Translations under genes and position numbers: made by a program | Notes under the pieces: generated by a model | The model's input: the letters and a program-made list of their open reading frames with translations, nothing else | Databases searched by the model: none | Told to the model about the DNA's origin: nothing | Source: UKL13-2 sp038321965 | Lineage (GTDB): Bacteria > Pseudomonadota > Gammaproteobacteria > Burkholderiales > Usitatibacteraceae | Assembly (NCBI GenBank): GCA_038321965.1 | Contig: JBBQFL010000023.1 | Coordinates: forward strand, 4,626 to 68,625 | Length of the DNA: 64,000 nt | Direction of reading: 5' to 3' | Part shown: positions 45,084 to 53,449 of the stretch, one piece after another | Numbering within the stretch: the stretch's first letter is position 1 | Layout of the letters: each line of letters starts with the position of its first letter

Positions 45084-46754
45084 GTGGTGCTCGTGAACAC
45101 TGAACTCCATACCGTTCGCAAAGTCTTCGATTGTTTTTTATTTGACGGCGAATACGACGTCCTTCTGATTCGCCTGCATGAACTGAACGAGGCTGTCGAT
45201 CAGTTTGTCATCATTGAATCGCTCGCACGACCCGACGGTTCGCCAAACCGCATAGAGTTCAACCCACTAATGGGCGGGATCGATCAGTTCTCACGAAAGA
45301 TCAGGCACGTGGTACTGGCCGATCACGCACATACTTCATCGCTTCCGATGGTCGGTGAGTGGAAGCAGCCTTTGGCTCGCCGTGCTGCCGCACTTCGGAG
45401 TACACCCGACGCGCGACCAGATGACCTCATCTTGCTTTCCGACGTTGGCGAAATACCGACTGCGGCGACAGTGCATAGAATGGCGCGCGATCACGCCCAT
45501 TCCTTATTTCACATCGAGCTTTCGGCACGTTGTTACTATGTAAATTATGAAATTATAGAATGGGCCGAGCCGTCCTGGACTGCTGCGGCAACGCGCGGGA
45601 CACTTGAGGAAATGGCACCTGACGGTGTGGACGGCGCCATTCAAAGCAACAGAATTCACGCCACGACAATCAGTTCAGGCGGCTGGCATTTCCTGCACCT
45701 CTTGAATGACTCACGGTCGCGATCCTGGTCACCGCCGAGTTTGCCGAGAGGCTCGTTCAGCGACGCGCTCAGTGGCGAATCGCATATACACAATCTCATC
45801 AATAATGGTGCAGATCCGCTCAGTCGCCCGGGCTATAGTTGGGCAATTTCAGATTTGAATGGTTTGCCCGCCTGGCTGCTTGATCATCGCGATTCGCTGC
45901 GGCACCTTTTCTGGCCGGAATTTCACGACGAACCACGCAAATTGTCTGATCACGCGAAACTGAGAAAGGCCCAGATAGAACGCCCCCCCATCATCATTTG
46001 TCCACACCTTTTCGATCACGAACCCGAAGAAATCAGGAAAAAATTCTGTCTGGATAGCGATGAATGCCAGCACATGGAAATTTTCTTCTGGCAAGACACA
46101 AACAGGATCGGTCCAGAGCGCGCATACGAGCACTGCTGGAATGCTTTTCCGGACAGGGATGTCATCATCATCCACTCTGATATGTCGCCTTTGGAAAGCC
46201 AGCGCCCAAGTCACTGGTATGACGAGCTCTGCCGCTTTCGAACACAGATTCCCGCGGCAGGCATGATTGCATGCAATCTTCTTTACCCGCAGACTTCGCC
46301 GAATGAACCCATCCGTGTCCAGTGCGCAGGCGGAATTTTTGACGACGCGGCAATTTCGCACTTGCACGGCGACCTAGTCAGCAGCGCAGGCAAACCGGGA
46401 GTTGCGAAATTTCTGCTCGATCAGATAAGAGTTGTTGACTGGGTCACATTTGGCGGCGTCTTGATCAGGCGTGAACTGATCAACGCTTGCGGGTCGTTCG
46501 ATAGTCGCTACGAGTGGGCCTACATCATGGACGTAGACTACTGCTTCGAAGCGCGGCTACGCGGATTTCTTCTGGTACACGTTCCCGTTACACTTGTGCA
46601 CGAAGAAAGCAGAACAACGCGCTTCGTGACACTTGAAGCCCCGGAACTCTGGAAGAACGCCGAAAAAAATTCGGAACGATTTTATGCCAAGTGGAAACCG
46701 TTTTACAATGTGCTTCCCTCCGCGAAGGCCCGAGCGGCGCAGTTAGCTTTGTAG
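45084..46754 (+). CDS. GT17-GT2 fusion glycosyltransferase
   Basis: 556 aa. The N-terminal part (about 10-270) is GT17-like, the family of beta-1,4-mannosyl-glycoprotein N-acetylglucosaminyltransferase: KVFDCFLFDGEYDVLLIRLHEL, VIIESLARPDGSPN, and LLSDVGEIPTAATV with the DxxE-type site. The C-terminal part (about 300-545) is GT2-like: AYEHCWNAFPDRDVIIIHSDM, FGGVLIRRELINACGSFDSRYEWAYIMDVDYCFEARLRGF, VTLVHEESRTTR. Start is GTG at 45084 (or 45093); neither has a clear ribosome site. A decayed paralogue of the C-terminal part follows directly at 46986-47306, so this module was duplicated in tandem. Confidence 0.85.
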   Translation: MVLVNTELHTVRKVFDCFLFDGEYDVLLIRLHELNEAVDQFVIIESLARPDGSPNRIEFNPLMGGIDQFSRKIRHVVLADHAHTSSLPMVGEWKQPLARRAAALRSTPDARPDDLILLSDVGEIPTAATVHRMARDHAHSLFHIELSARCYYVNYEIIEWAEPSWTAAATRGTLEEMAPDGVDGAIQSNRIHATTISSGGWHFLHLLNDSRSRSWSPPSLPRGSFSDALSGESHIHNLINNGADPLSRPGYSWAISDLNGLPAWLLDHRDSLRHLFWPEFHDEPRKLSDHAKLRKAQIERPPIIICPHLFDHEPEEIRKKFCLDSDECQHMEIFFWQDTNRIGPERAYEHCWNAFPDRDVIIIHSDMSPLESQRPSHWYDELCRFRTQIPAAGMIACNLLYPQTSPNEPIRVQCAGGIFDDAAISHLHGDLVSSAGKPGVAKFLLDQIRVVDWVTFGGVLIRRELINACGSFDSRYEWAYIMDVDYCFEARLRGFLLVHVPVTLVHEESRTTRFVTLEAPELWKNAEKNSERFYAKWKPFYNVLPSAKARAAQLAL

Positions 46755-46985
46755 CGCTTTAGACGAATAGTCCGACTCCACCCGCCGCTGTGCGTACGGT
46801 CGCGAGGAAATCACCCTCGCCCAGCGCGACTGAACGACGTGCAATGAATTTTGCTTGGCCACCATCAAGCGATAAGTGGGTTAAAATCGGGGCCCGAATA
46901 AAAACGTCTTGCATGTCTCCAATCAGCATTTGCCCATATCTTCATTTTCAAGACGTGAAAAAAGTACGAGCCGCGTTTGGGCTAG
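46755..46985. other. Spacer before the decayed GT2 fragment
   Basis: A TAAAAT -10-like box lies at 46882-46887. Reading frames are short and no protein similarity was recognised. The frame of the following pseudogene is closed by a TAG at 46983. Confidence 0.4.
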
Positions 46986-47306
46986 CTTAAGAGCGGGGAG
47001 GGATCTGCCGTTTATCTTATAGCAACAGCTTTAGGACGGTCAGAGGAGTGGCCTGAGCGACATTTTTTTGGGGGGTATATTCGCCGGCATGCGCTTGAAA
47101 TCTGCGGTGCTATTGATGCGCGATATGAATAGGCTTATGCCATGGATGTAGACTATTCGCTGGAAATTCGAAGGCATGGTCTAAAGATCTATCAAGTCCC
47201 CGTCTCCTTGCTACATGAGGAAAACGGAACGACAAAAGATTTCCTTTGCCAAGACGAACTTCGAGCCAAGGTCGATTTGAACTTGCAACGGTTTTATGAG
47301 AAGTGA
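46986..47306 (+). pseudogene. GT2-like C-terminal fragment with two Trp-to-stop changes
   Basis: Translating the frame that starts at 46986 gives HFFGGYIRRHALEICGAIDARYE, a TAG at 47130-47132, AYAMDVDYSLEIRRHGLKIY, VPVSLLHEENGTTKDF, LQRFYEK and a TGA at 47304-47306. It aligns with residues of the preceding gene (FGGVLIRRELINACGSFDSRYEW AYIMDVDY ... VPVTLVHEES ... RFYAKW). Both stops fall where the intact paralogue has Trp (TGG). The N-terminal part of the module is missing. The frame continues without a shift into the 1564-aa ORF at 47319, so fragment and ORF were probably once one polypeptide. Confidence 0.75.
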
Positions 47307-47318
47307 TATGGGCATCCC

Positions 47319-50300
47319 TTGCTGAACTGGCCGGACACCTCACCGATAGACTATGGCGGATCCACAGAAGCGAAGACGGAATCTCTTTGTCGAGCCAGGA
47401 TCCTGCCTTTTTGGGATCGCCGGGCCCCATTTTTTCGTAGCCGCTCCCACAGGGTGTCAGTTGTAGTATCGAACCGTAGTGGATTGATCTGGCCTTGTTC
47501 CGGAGATCACCCGGTCACAATCTCCTATCACTGGTTGCGTTCGGACGGCCAGTTTGAGACATTTGATGGCCGACGCACCTTTCTTCCTCGTGATCTCGAC
47601 CCAAATGGCGAGATCCAATTGGACATCGACATCGAAAGTCCCTCAACCTCGGGGTTTTTTCGATTGCAGTTGACGTTGGTAAATGAAGGTCGATTCTGGT
47701 TCGAGGATCACGGTTTCGAAATGGCCGAGCGAACCGTTGAGGTCCTGGACGAGCGCAAGTTTGTCCGCGGCGGTGCCTACGCGCTGAATTCCATCGAACA
47801 GCCGCGACCGGGCGAGCTTCGAACCGTAGCGGTTCGGCTCAGAAACGAGAGTGATTCGACTTGGCTGGCTGATGGCGCTGATTGGGTGGCGATCGCCAGC
47901 CATTGGCATTTCAGCGACGCTGTCGGCGACTGGGAGGGCCTGAGAACGCCACTGCCGCACGATCTTGCCCCGGGTGAACAAGTTACTGTGGCTGCTGCCG
48001 TAAAACTGCCGGAACGTTTAGGAAATTATGTCCTTGAATGGACGGCAGTCCAGGCACAAGCCGGTTGGTTCGAACGATCGGATGAATTTAGCAGCCATCG
48101 TGTTGAAGTGGAGGTTCTTGAGGCTGGGCCGTCCATTGCCAGATCTGACAACGCTAGATCGCAAAAATGGCTTTATCAAGACTGGATTGGGCGACACGCT
48201 ACGCTGGACGTGCACGACTGTTCCGACGCGGAAAACCTTGTAAGCAGTTGGACAAAGAAAGTGCAGTTCACGATTATCATTGCTGGCGCCGACCTCGACG
48301 AGCAAACGTTGACGAGTTCGATCGAGTCGATTGACACCCAGATCTATCCGCACTGGGAATTGTGCGTAATCGCCGATGGTTTGGCCTCATCAAATGCGAT
48401 TGAAGCGCTTGCTGCCATCAGCAACCGTGATCCGCGAATTCTTCCGCTCGTGCAAAGTCAATCAGGAAAAGTGTGTGCGGCATTAAACGATGCGCTGGCC
48501 GGGGCCTCGGGCGAGTTTGTCGTGTTGCTTGATGCCGGAGATCGATTGGCTCCGCATGCTCTGCTGTTCGTCGCCGGGGAGATCGTCCGCAACGCAAGCC
48601 TCGATTGGATTTACTACGACATCGACTATCTCGATGAAAGTGGCATGCGGCATGCTCCTGATTTCCGGTCTGGGCCTAACAAGGACTTGTTTCTCGCACT
48701 TGATTTCATGGCCAAGCAGGCTAGCTACCGCACTTCCCGCCTGCGGGAAATAGGCGGTTGGCGAGACGGGTTTGAGGGTGCACGACACCATGATCTCGGA
48801 TTGCGACTGTATGAATACATCGAGGAGTCGCACATCTGCCATGTCCCACATGTGTTGCATCATGTTAAAGGCGATCCGTGGGAAGGGGTATCCGGACTCG
48901 ACATTGTCGCAACTGCTGCGCACGAGCGATCCGTCACGGAGCATCTCGAGCGCCTCGGCCATCGCGCGCGCGTTACGATGCTGCATGATGGGCCCGGCCT
49001 GCGTATACGGTATGCGCTTCCAGATGAGTTACCGCTGGTGTCGATCATCATCCCGACGCGCGACCGCAGCGAACTGCTCCGGCCTTGTATCGCCAGCATC
49101 TTAGAGCGGACCGATTACTCCAATTTCGAGATCCTGATCATCGACAATGGATCGTCTGAACCTGAGACAAAATCGTATTTTAAATATCTGGAGTCGTCTG
49201 GATTCGCCCGAATCATTGTCTGCGATACACCGTTCAATTGGTCACTTTTGAACAATGTCGGCGCGCGTCATGCCAAGGGCGACGTTTTGTGTTTCCTGAA
49301 CAACGATACCGAGGTAATAACGGAATCCTGGTTGTCAGAGTTAGTGAGTAACGCACTGCGCCCCGAAATCGGCATCGTGGGCCCTGCCCTTTGGTACCCT
49401 GACAATCATTCACAGCATCGCGGAATCGTGCTCGGCATCGGGGGGGTTGCCTGGTACCCTTTCCATCGCCTCCGCCGTGGCCAAGGACTACATCCGCGAA
49501 ATCTGCTCGCGCAGAACTACAGTGCAGTTACCGGGGCATGCATTGTCCTTAGGCGCGCGGTTTTCGATGCTGAAAACGGATTCCATGAGGAGCACCTGCC
49601 GATCGGCTATGGAGATATCGATTTCTGCCTGTCCGTGGCTCAGCGGCAACAATTACGAATCTTGTGGACGCCATTTTCAGAACTTTACCACTACGAAAGC
49701 GCGTCACGTGGAATACCCTCCACACTTGTCGAAGTCCGGCGCGCGGAGCGCGAAATACGATATACGCTCAATCGTTGGTCCACCCAAATCGCTGACGACC
49801 CTTTCTTCAATCCAAATCTGGCACTGACTCTGGCACTGACACCTACTTCTACTTTGGAACCTGCAGACCCGCCGCGAGTAGCGCTGCGCAAGTCCTTGCG
49901 ACACTACGGCTGCGCAGGCGCGCCGAAACTCGCTTTCTGTGCCATTCCGGGAGTTGATGCACGCCGCGTGCCGCAAAGATTCTTGCAACCGGACCTAATA
50001 AGTCAGGTGCAGCAAAGATTGTTGCGGGAGAATTCCTTGCGGACGGTGATGTTCGCGAACGGCCAAGAGATCGTCGAGGCCAGTGACGGAGTTGATACCC
50101 CTTCGAGTCGGTTTATGCGCAACCGCGCTATCCGCGCCGACGTATGGTTCGGCGCATTCGAATCAGGTATCGGTGATCTGTTGGGTATCGATTGTATTCA
50201 AGCCACGTTCATCCGCGATCCGGTCCGCCGCGTCATTGCTCACTACTTTGCACTCATCGAGTCACCGGATAGTCCGCTGGGGGACAATTCCCCTTTGCGC

Positions 50301-52013
50301 AAACTGTCAATTGTGGAAATGCTACGCAAGGGCATCATCCCGGCAAACCTAATGTGCCGAAGATTTCTCGGCGAGCGAGCCGAAGCCGCGACATGGCAGC
50401 AGATCGATGCAGGCTGCCGCGCGTATTCAAGTCACTTCTGCGGTTTCTCTCTACCGTCAGAAATCTGGGATGGAAATGACTCAGTTATTCTCAGCGCCGA
50501 CGATCAACTCCCAGTGGCTAGCGCAGACTTGTGCGATCGGGCACTGGCGGAGATGCGAGCCAAATTTGGCTTTGTCGGAATTCAGGAGGATATGCAACGG
50601 CAGTTAAACACCATAGGCGATAAACTGGGTTGGGAATGGGAGGGGCCATCTGCGTCCGTCGAATCAGATCTGGATGCTTCTACGGTCGGCCTTGATGGGG
50701 AATCAATTCGGGTGATCGAGGCTTACAATTGCGAAGATCGGAAGTTGTTCGACCATGTCAGCGCGCTGCCTGACCGGATGTGGTTCGACGAACCACGAAT
50801 CAAATCGACTATCGGGAACTTCAAACGGTCCCGTGTCAGATACCGTGCGCCTGGGCTGATGATATTGGGCATGCATCGCAGCGGGACCAGTTGCCTTGCA
50901 GGCATGCTCGAACGTGCCGGTTTCCAAGCTGGAAAGGTGACGACATGGAACTTCAATAATGCCAAGGGAAATCGTGAAGACCCGCGAATTAACCTTCTAT
51001 CAGAATGCATTCTTGTAACGTCCGGCGGTAGCTGGGATCGTCCACCACAAACGCTACGCTGGACCGCTGAACATGGCGCAGTGCGTGACCAGATACTCGA
51101 TCGCCTGCGCGCCGAGGGTCGTCCCTGGGTTTTCAAGGATCCCCGGAATCTGTTGACGCTTCCCTTCTGGCGAGAGTCCGATTTGCCACTGCTGCGCATT
51201 GGCATTATCCGGAATGCGCTGTCAGTCGCACAATCGCTGGCCGTGCGTGATGACATGCCGCTCGCGCGAGGTATCGAGCTATGGACAACCTATAACGAAG
51301 CTCTGATTCGTGAACATGAGCGTTCGCCGTTTCCTGTCGTGTGCTTCGACGTTCAGCGAGACGACTTCATCAGTGCGGTAGCAAAGGCGCTCGCGTCGGT
51401 TTTTCCGGATTGGATCGAAGCTGGCGAGATCGATCTAGAAGGCCTCGGCATATTCGTAGACCCATCACTGAATCACAGTCAGATCGATATGACCCAATCG
51501 CTCAGACTGATTCGCTCGGTAGCGGGAGTTGATGAGCTTCTCCTGCGGCGCACCGAAAGTGTTTGCAAGGCGTTGCTGGAAATCGCGGATATGAATAGAA
51601 ATCCGATCGCGGAAGTAGATCGTGCGGCTGCGGATTCGGAATCCGTAGTCGCGAGGCTGATTGGACTTGACCATCTCTTGGCGCACGGTGACGCCCATGG
51701 GGCTTACGTTCTTTGCAACGAAATGGTGGTTGCACACCCTGAGCGATCCGATCTTTGGCTGCGTCTGGTCTCGTTGGCTCACTCAAAGGGTGATCCGAAC
51801 AGTGTCCAGGACGCAGTTCATCGCGGCTTGGCCACGATGCCCAACGATCCATGGCTGCTACAACAGCAAGCCGAGTTGTCGTGGGCTGCTGGCCAGTTCG
51901 AGGACGCCTTGTGCACAGCTGAGCGCGCCCTTGCACATGCCCCGGATTGGCTTGAACTGCGAACTCGGATCGAAAATTGGCACTCTACAAAGGCAATTGC
52001 AGATGGTTCGTAA
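47319..52013 (+). CDS. Giant multidomain protein: beta-sandwich pair, two GT2, two sulfotransferase-like, TPR
   Basis: 1564 aa from a TTG that directly follows a decayed in-frame segment, so the true start is uncertain. Order: two similar beta-sandwich units (about 40-140 and 150-270; repeated WxxxGDHPVTISYHWL / WLADGADWVAIASHWHF and LPRDLDP / LPHDLAPG); a weak GT2 domain (about 314-560, FTIIIAGADLDEQ, LLDAGDRL); a good GT2 domain (about 571-830, VSIIIPTRDRSELL, FLNNDTEV, GACIVLRRAVF, GYGDIDFCL). Then a sulfotransferase-like domain with eroded P-loop but FIRDPVRRVIAHYF (about 865-1110); a second sulfotransferase domain with intact LGMHRSGTSCLAGML (about 1178-1190) and VFKDPRN; TPR-like helices (about 1450-1560). 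Predicted role: add a sugar and a sulfate to the surface glycan. Confidence 0.8.
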   Translation: MLNWPDTSPIDYGGSTEAKTESLCRARILPFWDRRAPFFRSRSHRVSVVVSNRSGLIWPCSGDHPVTISYHWLRSDGQFETFDGRRTFLPRDLDPNGEIQLDIDIESPSTSGFFRLQLTLVNEGRFWFEDHGFEMAERTVEVLDERKFVRGGAYALNSIEQPRPGELRTVAVRLRNESDSTWLADGADWVAIASHWHFSDAVGDWEGLRTPLPHDLAPGEQVTVAAAVKLPERLGNYVLEWTAVQAQAGWFERSDEFSSHRVEVEVLEAGPSIARSDNARSQKWLYQDWIGRHATLDVHDCSDAENLVSSWTKKVQFTIIIAGADLDEQTLTSSIESIDTQIYPHWELCVIADGLASSNAIEALAAISNRDPRILPLVQSQSGKVCAALNDALAGASGEFVVLLDAGDRLAPHALLFVAGEIVRNASLDWIYYDIDYLDESGMRHAPDFRSGPNKDLFLALDFMAKQASYRTSRLREIGGWRDGFEGARHHDLGLRLYEYIEESHICHVPHVLHHVKGDPWEGVSGLDIVATAAHERSVTEHLERLGHRARVTMLHDGPGLRIRYALPDELPLVSIIIPTRDRSELLRPCIASILERTDYSNFEILIIDNGSSEPETKSYFKYLESSGFARIIVCDTPFNWSLLNNVGARHAKGDVLCFLNNDTEVITESWLSELVSNALRPEIGIVGPALWYPDNHSQHRGIVLGIGGVAWYPFHRLRRGQGLHPRNLLAQNYSAVTGACIVLRRAVFDAENGFHEEHLPIGYGDIDFCLSVAQRQQLRILWTPFSELYHYESASRGIPSTLVEVRRAEREIRYTLNRWSTQIADDPFFNPNLALTLALTPTSTLEPADPPRVALRKSLRHYGCAGAPKLAFCAIPGVDARRVPQRFLQPDLISQVQQRLLRENSLRTVMFANGQEIVEASDGVDTPSSRFMRNRAIRADVWFGAFESGIGDLLGIDCIQATFIRDPVRRVIAHYFALIESPDSPLGDNSPLRKLSIVEMLRKGIIPANLMCRRFLGERAEAATWQQIDAGCRAYSSHFCGFSLPSEIWDGNDSVILSADDQLPVASADLCDRALAEMRAKFGFVGIQEDMQRQLNTIGDKLGWEWEGPSASVESDLDASTVGLDGESIRVIEAYNCEDRKLFDHVSALPDRMWFDEPRIKSTIGNFKRSRVRYRAPGLMILGMHRSGTSCLAGMLERAGFQAGKVTTWNFNNAKGNREDPRINLLSECILVTSGGSWDRPPQTLRWTAEHGAVRDQILDRLRAEGRPWVFKDPRNLLTLPFWRESDLPLLRIGIIRNALSVAQSLAVRDDMPLARGIELWTTYNEALIREHERSPFPVVCFDVQRDDFISAVAKALASVFPDWIEAGEIDLEGLGIFVDPSLNHSQIDMTQSLRLIRSVAGVDELLLRRTESVCKALLEIADMNRNPIAEVDRAAADSESVVARLIGLDHLLAHGDAHGAYVLCNEMVVAHPERSDLWLRLVSLAHSKGDPNSVQDAVHRGLATMPNDPWLLQQQAELSWAAGQFEDALCTAERALAHAPDWLELRTRIENWHSTKAIADGS

Positions 52014-52195
52014 GGATCAAAACCGTGTGCGCAGGCTCGCCCGGAAGCGGCTCCTCGTATGTGTACCGAGGTCCCGGAAGTAGGCCCTGCAGCAATGGTC
52101 GCCCACAGTCAGACGACACCCTGAGCGATTGAGACGCGGCGCGCAGCTTTAGACTATGCGAGCTCGCCACCTCGGGCACCCACGCGTGTCGCCCG
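52014..52195. other. Spacer after the giant ORF
   Basis: No gene or signal recognised. It may contain further decayed parts of the aminotransferase gene whose tail is readable from 52196, but I could not align any. Confidence 0.35.
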
Positions 52196-52356
52196 GAGCT
52201 GGGGAGCGCTGGCTACGTCATTGCGCGTCGCTACTTCTATCCATTGATTAGCGAATTTTCGGCTTTCGCGGACTACGTTCGTCAAGGCGCGATAATTTGC
52301 CACTTGCTTTCCAATTGGCCGAACAAGTGTTATGCGTGCAAATTTTTCTTGCATAG
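52196..52356 (+). pseudogene. Frameshifted C-terminal remnant of a DegT/DnrJ/EryC1 aminotransferase
   Basis: Frame 1 (from 52196) reads ELGSAGYVIARRYFYPLIS then EFSAFADY. After a shift near 52277-52280 the next frame reads SSRRDNLPLAFQLAEQVLC then VQIFLA and stops at TAG 52354-52356. The intact aminotransferase at 58324-59454 has FTRRYFYPLISTFPMYCDLPSS followed by NLPVATAAASQILCLPIYPA, so both frames match consecutive parts of one family. The catalytic N-terminal domain is gone. This marks past loss or replacement of an amino-sugar branch. Confidence 0.75.
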
Positions 52357-52494
52357 ACAGAAGTAAACTAAGTGTTCGGCTGGGCCAGGCGGAATTGAGT
52401 GGCAGTTTGACGGCTTTGCCGCTCTTTGCAGGTAAAATTCAGGGCTGTTGCGTGCCCCGTGCGCGGTATCGATTTACTTCCTGAGGCAAACGGC

Positions 52495-53340
52495 ATGAAG
52501 GTATCACACTCCAATAGGACTGAGTCGATCGCCGAGGCGATACAATATAAGCATGACGGATATTTCGTTGCTCGAGGTATCCTTGAACGAGATCGAGTCG
52601 AGCAGGTATTGTCAGAGATGCACCAGTTGGTTTTCCAGCAATTGAATCATTTGCGGCTACCGGCGAGCGGACAAAAGGGCGGAGGTAAACTACATACCGA
52701 CCTTCAGACTCTCTTCACGGGTAACCTCAACGCCTACCTTGCGACGCTGACGTTATGTGCAAAGCTGGCGTCCCTTTACGATTTGTACATGGATAATCGA
52801 GTCAGGCAGTTTGTCGCTTCGATCGGTATCGGGCTGCCGGTATTTCAGACGGCGCCAGTCATGCATATGATGTCTGAATCACTCAAGGTTCCGGGCGGTT
52901 ATCACGGGCTGGGTGTTCATCAGGATTGGCCGACATTACAGGGCGGATTGGACACTGTGACATTGTGGATGCCGTTCGTTGATGTCGACCGCAATTTGTT
53001 TCCGCTGGAACTGTTACCGGGATCCCATTTGGCGGGGCTGTATCCCTACTCAAGATCTAATCACATATTTGAGGTGGACCCGGGCGATTACGATGCCGCC
53101 AAGTTCATTCATGTGGAGGCGGCTCCTGGTGACATTGTTTTCATGTCCAGTTTTACGTTACATCGAACGAGCACCAGTGGAGATGACAGGCTCCGCGTGG
53201 CGACAAGTTGGCGCTATGAAAATGGTGCCGAGCCCCATTTTGTCGCGAGAGCATACCCGTTTGCACAGAGGCGCACCGTAGTCTCCGAACTAATTACGCC
53301 GGATTTCCCCACTGTAGAGCAAGTGCGGGGCGCGTTCTAG
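52495..53340 (+). CDS. PhyH-like Fe(II)/2-oxoglutarate-dependent oxygenase
   Basis: 281 aa double-stranded beta-helix oxygenase. The iron facial triad is His and Asp in LGVHQDWPT and the distal His in FTLHRTS; the 2-oxoglutarate Arg is in DDRLRVATSWRYEN. ATG 52495 follows CTGAGGCAAACGGC; the frame opening at 52426 is non-coding. A TAAAAT box lies at 52433-52438. In glycan loci such enzymes hydroxylate or oxidise sugars, lipids or amino-acyl substituents; the substrate here is unknown. First of three rightward genes (oxygenase, propeller protein, acyltransferase). Confidence 0.87.
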   Translation: MKVSHSNRTESIAEAIQYKHDGYFVARGILERDRVEQVLSEMHQLVFQQLNHLRLPASGQKGGGKLHTDLQTLFTGNLNAYLATLTLCAKLASLYDLYMDNRVRQFVASIGIGLPVFQTAPVMHMMSESLKVPGGYHGLGVHQDWPTLQGGLDTVTLWMPFVDVDRNLFPLELLPGSHLAGLYPYSRSNHIFEVDPGDYDAAKFIHVEAAPGDIVFMSSFTLHRTSTSGDDRLRVATSWRYENGAEPHFVARAYPFAQRRTVVSELITPDFPTVEQVRGAF

Positions 53341-53356
53341 TTGATGCACGGGAACG

Positions 53357-53390
53357 CTTTACGGGTTGTACTGCCGCCGTAAAGGGCGGC
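53357..53390 (+). promoter_or_regulatory. Two mutually exclusive hairpins in the leader of the propeller gene
   Basis: CTTTACGG (53357-53364) can pair with CCGTAAAG (53377-53384). GCCGCC (53373-53378) can pair with GGCGGC (53385-53390), whose loop is the GTAAAG of the first stem. The two stems share bases, so only one can form at a time, as in attenuators. No T run follows, so either stem may simply act as a mRNA processing or stabilising structure. Confidence 0.35.
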
Positions 53391-53449
53391 GTCAAAGGAA
53401 CTTCAAATTCCAACAACTCGATTGACTCCAGCCACAACCGGAACGCGCC

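Noticed and set aside
46882..46887. TAAAAT box considered as a promoter for the 1564-aa ORF
   Set aside because: No -35 at acceptable distance (nearest TTGGCC is 21 bp away) and the following frame is decayed.
47130..47306. Possible stop-codon recoding (TAG and TGA read through) in the GT2 fragment
   Set aside because: The intact paralogue has ordinary Trp at both sites, two different stop codons are involved and the N-terminal part of the module is missing, so decay or sequence error is simpler than recoding.
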